Shown here piece after piece: positions 29,994 through 33,339 of a stretch of DNA of 33,339 nucleotides. Within the stretch, counting starts at the first letter, position 1; each line of letters opens with the position of its first letter. The notes under the pieces were generated by a model. That model saw nothing but the letters and a program-made list of their open reading frames with translations. It did no database searches and was not told where the DNA came from. The DNA comes from a virus. The stretch covers positions 1 through 33,339 of IMG/VR virus record IMGVR_UViG_3300010379_000026; one strand, 5' to 3'. Both the position numbers and the translations under genes were made by a program.

Positions 29994-30386
29994 ATGGGAA
30001 TATCAGCTTACGAAGAGTTTCTCCGGTCCAAGATGGTCACGGCGCCAGAGCGCGGCATTGCAATCGAGGCCAGCGCTATCAATCCACTTCTGAAGCCTCA
30101 CCAGGCCGGCACCGTCCGCTGGGCAGTGCACCGCGGTTGCGCCGGCATCTTCGAAGCCTTTGGACTCGGAAAGACCTTCATTCAGCTTGAAATCGCTCGG
30201 TTGATTCGCCAGCACATGGGCCGAGGCCTTGGAGTTGAACTCTCGCCACAATATTTTCGGGATGCGTGCTTTTACTGCGAAGCGATGGAACGCCAGATGG
30301 CCACACCAAACCTCTTTGATCTTTTAGGAGACGACCTTGCCGATCCTGCCCCTGTGGTGTCAGACCAGACCGTGGAGGCTTCGTGA
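29994..30386 (+). pseudogene. Collapsed helicase-methyltransferase fusion, internal deletion
   Basis: The 130-residue frame starts like an SNF2-type phage helicase: LLKPHQAGTVRWAVHRGCAG then IFEAFGLGKTFIQLEIARL, with Walker A (FGLGKT, 56-61). Right after it the sequence switches to GRGLGVELSPQYFRDACFYC, which resembles the final motif of the DNA methyltransferase domain fused to the end of such helicases. The helicase motor and methylase core (several hundred residues) are missing. The frame is intact, so a short protein may still be made. Whether it has a function is unknown. Confidence 0.7.
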
Positions 30387-31447
30387 TCCCCCTCGGCTTC
30401 GAGATCGGATCAGGTGCCCAAGTCCGGATCCCCGCGGGCCACATGGTAATTGTCGGGCAAACGCAAAGAGCCGGAAAGACAACTGCCCTGGAGGCCTGTG
30501 CCGTCCGCTCCGGAATGAAGTGCGTCGCCTTCCTCACCAAGCGCGGTGAGGGTGCCTTCCGTTTCGCGCATGAGCTCCAGCCCTACTACGAAGATCACAT
30601 TGACTGGCGAACCGTGCGCTCGCTCTGCGAAGCGCTCACCGAAGAGAAGTGGGACAAGTTCCAGCGCCAGTGCTTGCGCTCGGTGTGCCGTGCTGGGCAG
30701 TCCGGCCGTGGCAAGAGTTTCGTCGAGTGGCCCAAGCCAGAAACGATTGACGATGTTTTGAAGAATATCGGCCTGGCGCTCACCAAGGCCAGTGGCCAGC
30801 GCGAGTTGATCTTTGGCGAGATCCAGGACGATCTCCAGACCGCGATCGAGGAAATCGCCAAGCTGAAGACTCGGTCCGGCTCGATTGAACTGGAACGCGG
30901 CTTGAACGTGATCGACCTGGAGCGCTACGAGTTCCACATCAAATCACTGATCATCCGCTCGGTGATTCGCTGGGTGCACCAGCAGGGCGAAAAAACGGTC
31001 GTTGCACTGCCAGAGGCTTGGATGTTTGCACCGGCACAGCGCCGCTCACCCGTGCGCGACGCCGCGGAGGAGTACATTCGCCAGGGCGCCGCGCTCGAAA
31101 ACTTCCTCTGGATTGACTCGCAAAACATTTCCGGGATCAGTGCTGTGCTGCTGAGTCAGATTCGGGTGTGGCTCTTTGGCGTGCAGCGCCTCCGGTCGGA
31201 GATTGAAAAAACACTCGACGCCATCCCGGACAACATCTATCCCCGACCGCGCGCGGCCGACATCGCCACGCTGGGCAAGGGAGAATTCATCGCCTGCTTC
31301 GATCAGGAGATGTACCACACCTACGTGCAGCCGGCATGGATGACCTCGGCGGTGCACGCTCAGGCAATCGCCCGTGGCGAAGAATCAGTAGACAGCGCGC
31401 GGGAGATTGTGCGAGAGTTCGACCAAGAGCATGAGCACTCCGAATAA
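30383..31447 (+). CDS. Second FtsK/HerA-like ATPase with altered Walker B
   Basis: The protein has 354 residues from GTG 30383, which overlaps the previous stop by GTGA. Walker A is VGQTQRAGKTTA (24-35). The position expected for Walker B reads KTVVALPEAWMF (204-215), with Pro where the usual Asp stands and the catalytic Glu kept. FLWIDSQNISGISAVLLSQI (241-260) corresponds to the sensor segment with Gln. Size and motif order fit packaging ATPases of tailless viruses better than the longer HerA-like protein does. It sits near the end of the plus arm, as late genes might. Confidence 0.85.
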   Translation: MIPLGFEIGSGAQVRIPAGHMVIVGQTQRAGKTTALEACAVRSGMKCVAFLTKRGEGAFRFAHELQPYYEDHIDWRTVRSLCEALTEEKWDKFQRQCLRSVCRAGQSGRGKSFVEWPKPETIDDVLKNIGLALTKASGQRELIFGEIQDDLQTAIEEIAKLKTRSGSIELERGLNVIDLERYEFHIKSLIIRSVIRWVHQQGEKTVVALPEAWMFAPAQRRSPVRDAAEEYIRQGAALENFLWIDSQNISGISAVLLSQIRVWLFGVQRLRSEIEKTLDAIPDNIYPRPRAADIATLGKGEFIACFDQEMYHTYVQPAWMTSAVHAQAIARGEESVDSAREIVREFDQEHEHSE

Positions 31448-31670
31448 ATACCAGCCCGCAACCAACGTGCAGCCGCCCCGCTGCCCGCACTGTGACCAGG
31501 ATCTGCTCGAAGTGGGTGCCTACCAGTGGAGCAAGCAGGTCTCGGTCGGCATCGCCATCACGCTCTGCATCTACTGTCCCAATCTGGAGTGCCGCAAGGT
31601 GCTCGGCACGAACACGCTCGTCGTGCCCCACGCAATCGAGGACCCCAGCCGAATCGTGCCACCGCACTAG
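31431..31670 (+). CDS. Zinc-ribbon protein, last gene of the plus arm
   Basis: The protein has 79 residues from ATG 31431, overlapping the ATPase gene end by 17 bases. PRCPHCDQDLLEVGAYQWSK followed by CIYCPNLECRKVLG gives CxxC...CxxC....C, a zinc ribbon. The stop lies 5 bases from the stop of the converging minus-strand gene. Function unknown. Confidence 0.78.
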   Translation: MSTPNKYQPATNVQPPRCPHCDQDLLEVGAYQWSKQVSVGIAITLCIYCPNLECRKVLGTNTLVVPHAIEDPSRIVPPH

Positions 31671-31675
31671 CCGCG

Positions 31676-32827
31676 TTAGTTCGTGGTTAACTGCTCTACG
31701 ACAATGGACGCATCGTAGTTGGGGCTGTTGGCTATGGCGATAGCCCATGTGATGTTGGTGCCGTTTTTGACGCGCACGTTGGGCAGGCTGATAATTTGCT
31801 GCGAGGCTGCTCCGAGCGTTGTACAGAGCGCTCCGCTACCCGTACTAACTATAGCCGTATTCGACGATGCTGTGTAAGTCACCGTGAGCGTTGCGGTCGC
31901 CGTGCTTACCGTGGTATCGCAAAAGACATTGGCGGAGATACGATAGCTGGCCGTCGCGGAGCCGGTAGTGAATGCCGTTGTGGTGGGCAAGGCGGTGGTT
32001 TTGCCGCTGAAAGTTACCGCAGCCACGGTTACCGGAACTCCCAAGCCAGGAGCGACGCCAGTGGTGACGCCGCTGATGCTTGGTTGCGCGCTAAAAATGG
32101 AATCAGGCGCGTTCTCGGTTAAGTTGAGAATGAACACGCCGTTGCTGGCCTTAACAATGGTTTGCAGCTGACTGTTGATCACAACGACGCCAGCAGTCGA
32201 TAGTATCGCCCCTTGTGATAGGAAAGAGCAGGCGGTGCCATTCACCATGCACAGCGTGCCAGCATTGCCGATGTCGAAGATGTTGAAATCAGCTCCGGTA
32301 AAATCTCCGATACTGATTCCATTGGCGCCGCTGAACTGCAACGTGTTGCCCGATGTGTCTTGAATGGTTGCCACAGGAGTCAAGGTGAGAGTAGGGCAAC
32401 TTACGTTCCCATTGGCGGCTATGCAACCGCCGCTCAGCAGCCCGGCACCTGCATTGAGTTGAGAGGAGATATTTTGCGAAGTACCGGAGATGGTGAGACC
32501 GGAAACCGTAAAACAGACTGGTCCTTTTCCGCCCGCCGGCTGCACGGTGCCTGCGGCTGAACACACCAGGAAGTTCCACGTGGTGCCGCCGGGCAGCAAG
32601 ACGGTGTTGTCGGCGAGCCGCATAGTAAACGATCCGGCAAGATTCAGGCCTACAGGTTGCGTGGGTGGAGTGTACGCAAGTCCGTTCAGGGTTGGAGAGG
32701 CCGTAGTGACGAGACTCGGGGTGATGGTGCCATTCGCATAGGCCAGACCATTCGGATCGACGACTGTGCCCGTGACGGTGGTGAACTGCGCCCAGGCACT
32801 GCTCGCGAACAGGAGGATCGCGGCCAA
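31676..32827 (-). CDS. Secreted protein, paralogue of the FTTVT..DPNG protein
   Basis: The frame gives 383 residues from TTG 32827. The mature part begins QFTTVTGTVVDPNGLAYANG and is paralogous to the protein at 5854-6729 (shared FTTVT.TV.DPNG and TISG(S/T)SQ(D/N)IS). The remainder is a Thr/Ser/Gly-rich beta protein. The TTG start truncates the signal peptide. An AAGGAG site lies further up, and the frame from ACG at 32851 would read RHTKLFLLAAILLFASSAWA, a complete signal peptide, so translation may start at ACG (391 residues). It is the last gene of the minus arm. Confidence 0.8.
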   Translation of the reverse strand: MAAILLFASSAWAQFTTVTGTVVDPNGLAYANGTITPSLVTTASPTLNGLAYTPPTQPVGLNLAGSFTMRLADNTVLLPGGTTWNFLVCSAAGTVQPAGGKGPVCFTVSGLTISGTSQNISSQLNAGAGLLSGGCIAANGNVSCPTLTLTPVATIQDTSGNTLQFSGANGISIGDFTGADFNIFDIGNAGTLCMVNGTACSFLSQGAILSTAGVVVINSQLQTIVKASNGVFILNLTENAPDSIFSAQPSISGVTTGVAPGLGVPVTVAAVTFSGKTTALPTTTAFTTGSATASYRISANVFCDTTVSTATATLTVTYTASSNTAIVSTGSGALCTTLGAASQQIISLPNVRVKNGTNITWAIAIANSPNYDASIVVEQLTTN

Positions 32828-32879
32828 GAGAAACAGTTTCGTGTGTCGCGTAAATCTCCTTCTCTTACGGAAGTCAGTA

Positions 32880-33339
32880 CTATCCGTTGAAAACCCGCAT
32901 CAGAAGCCAAAGCGCAAGCGCCCCGCCCGCCATCAGCAACACAAGCTGCCCTGTATCTGGTGCAATCATCGGCGCACTTTGATCACTCGTGCTCATATCG
33001 GCCGGGGTCACATCCGGCGCGGATGTGCTCGCATTCAAAAAACTCGTGACTGCACCCATGTACGTCAGGTAGGCGTGGTTAGTGTAAGTAGCCCAGGGGC
33101 GAAATGAGTTACCGGCACCGGAGTAGATCGCGAAAGCTGCTCCCGCATTCGTCTGCGGATCGAGCAGGTCGAGCGCTGAAAATTCGGGATGCTTGCTCAG
33201 ATAGATTTGCCACAAACCGAACGAACCCTGCCCTTGCGCCGCCCCAGCCGCTTTCTCGGGATTATAGGCCTGTGGATTCCCTTCGCTCTCCGCCAAGGCA
33301 ATCGCCACGGCTGTGGCGAGATCATCACCAGAGAAGCCA
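32880..33339 (-). CDS. Lytic transglycosylase with C-terminal membrane anchor, 3' part
   Basis: Joined to 124-167 this gives 167 residues. ALAESEGNPQAYNPEKAAGA and then QGSFGLWQIYLS match the SLT core (catalytic Glu, then GL.QI). NAGAAFAIYSG is the third conserved block. The C-terminus is a single hydrophobic helix (LVLLMAGGALALWLLMRVF). A short transglycosylase fixed to a membrane fits a virion enzyme that opens the cell wall during entry, as known for P7 of phage PRD1; that role is inferred. It lies 28 bases before the first codon of the last secreted protein. Confidence 0.88.
   Translation of the reverse strand, partial: GFSGDDLATAVAIALAESEGNPQAYNPEKAAGAAQGQGSFGLWQIYLSKHPEFSALDLLDPQTNAGAAFAIYSGAGNSFRPWATYTNHAYLTYMGAVTSFLNASTSAPDVTPADMSTSDQSAPMIAPDTGQLVLLMAGGALALWLLMRVFNG
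33217..33339. repeat. Terminal direct repeat, right copy (circle junction)
   Basis: Identical to bases 1-123; it is the same stretch of the circular genome shown twice. Confidence 0.95.

Noticed and set aside
29958-29995. Stretch GGGGAAACTAGCTCAGAAGG resembling the 5' half of a tRNA, possible attachment site
   Set aside because: No anticodon stem of 5 pairs, no T arm with GTTCGA and no closing acceptor stem follow. The similarity is limited to the D-arm box, and helicase remnant coding starts at once.
1-33339. CRISPR array, insertion sequence, toxin-antitoxin pair, tyrosine integrase
   Set aside because: I found no regularly spaced repeats, no transposase motifs with terminal inverted repeats, no recognisable toxin-antitoxin pair and no R..HxxR..Y integrase motif.

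Overview
The window is a complete circular genome of about 33.2 kb, opened at an arbitrary point. Bases 1-123 are identical to bases 33217-33339, and one gene (a lytic transglycosylase) has a whole reading frame only when the two ends are joined. I see no tRNA, rRNA, CRISPR array, plasmid replication initiator, conjugation gene, terminase, portal, tape-measure or tail gene. The content is viral: lysis and muralytic enzymes, probable virion proteins, ERF recombinase, three HNH nucleases, a serine recombinase and two FtsK/HerA-type ATPases. My reading is a tailless, probably membrane-containing dsDNA phage. The host is probably an acidobacterium, inferred only from the style of the secreted proteins (signal peptide, then an FTTVT..V.DPNG..YA beta domain). 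Known tailless circular phages such as corticovirus PM2, the Thermus P23-77 group and Salisaeta icosahedral phage 1 are architectural precedents; I claim no sequence relationship.

Layout. Two transcription arms diverge from a non-coding region at 16151-16440. It holds a predicted extended -10 promoter, a dyad, a hairpin and two DnaA-box-like sites, and is the best candidate for a control region or origin. The arms converge at 31670/31676, where only 5 bases separate the stop codons.

Left (minus) arm, 16150 down to 1 and on around the circle to 31676: virion and lysis genes. It begins with a transglutaminase-like protein and a series of proteins ending in a single C-terminal transmembrane anchor. 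Basic RRKNAG proteins follow, then a block of beta-rich proteins of 260, 160, 174 and 161 residues (capsid candidates). After these come two signal-peptide surface proteins, a lysis-like cassette (small membrane proteins, a membrane-anchored helical protein and a GH73 glucosaminidase), a repeat-bearing spike candidate, a membrane-anchored lytic transglycosylase and a third secreted protein. Most neighbours overlap by 4 bases (ATGA, GTGA or TTGA), so translation is probably coupled.

Right (plus) arm, 16441-31670: early and DNA-metabolism genes. They include many tiny zinc-binding-type proteins, HNH nucleases, ERF, a Gp37/Gp68 (DUF5131) protein, a HerA-like ATPase with tandem winged-helix repeats, a phage metallopeptidase, a serine recombinase, a collapsed helicase-methyltransferase remnant and a second ATPase with a degenerate Walker B motif. 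An internal promoter at 18820-18848 is flanked and overlapped by two copies of a perfect palindrome and would make an almost leaderless transcript.

Several genes under 60 codons are listed here because overlaps, ribosome binding sites or cysteine motifs support them. All family assignments come from reading motifs, not from database searches.
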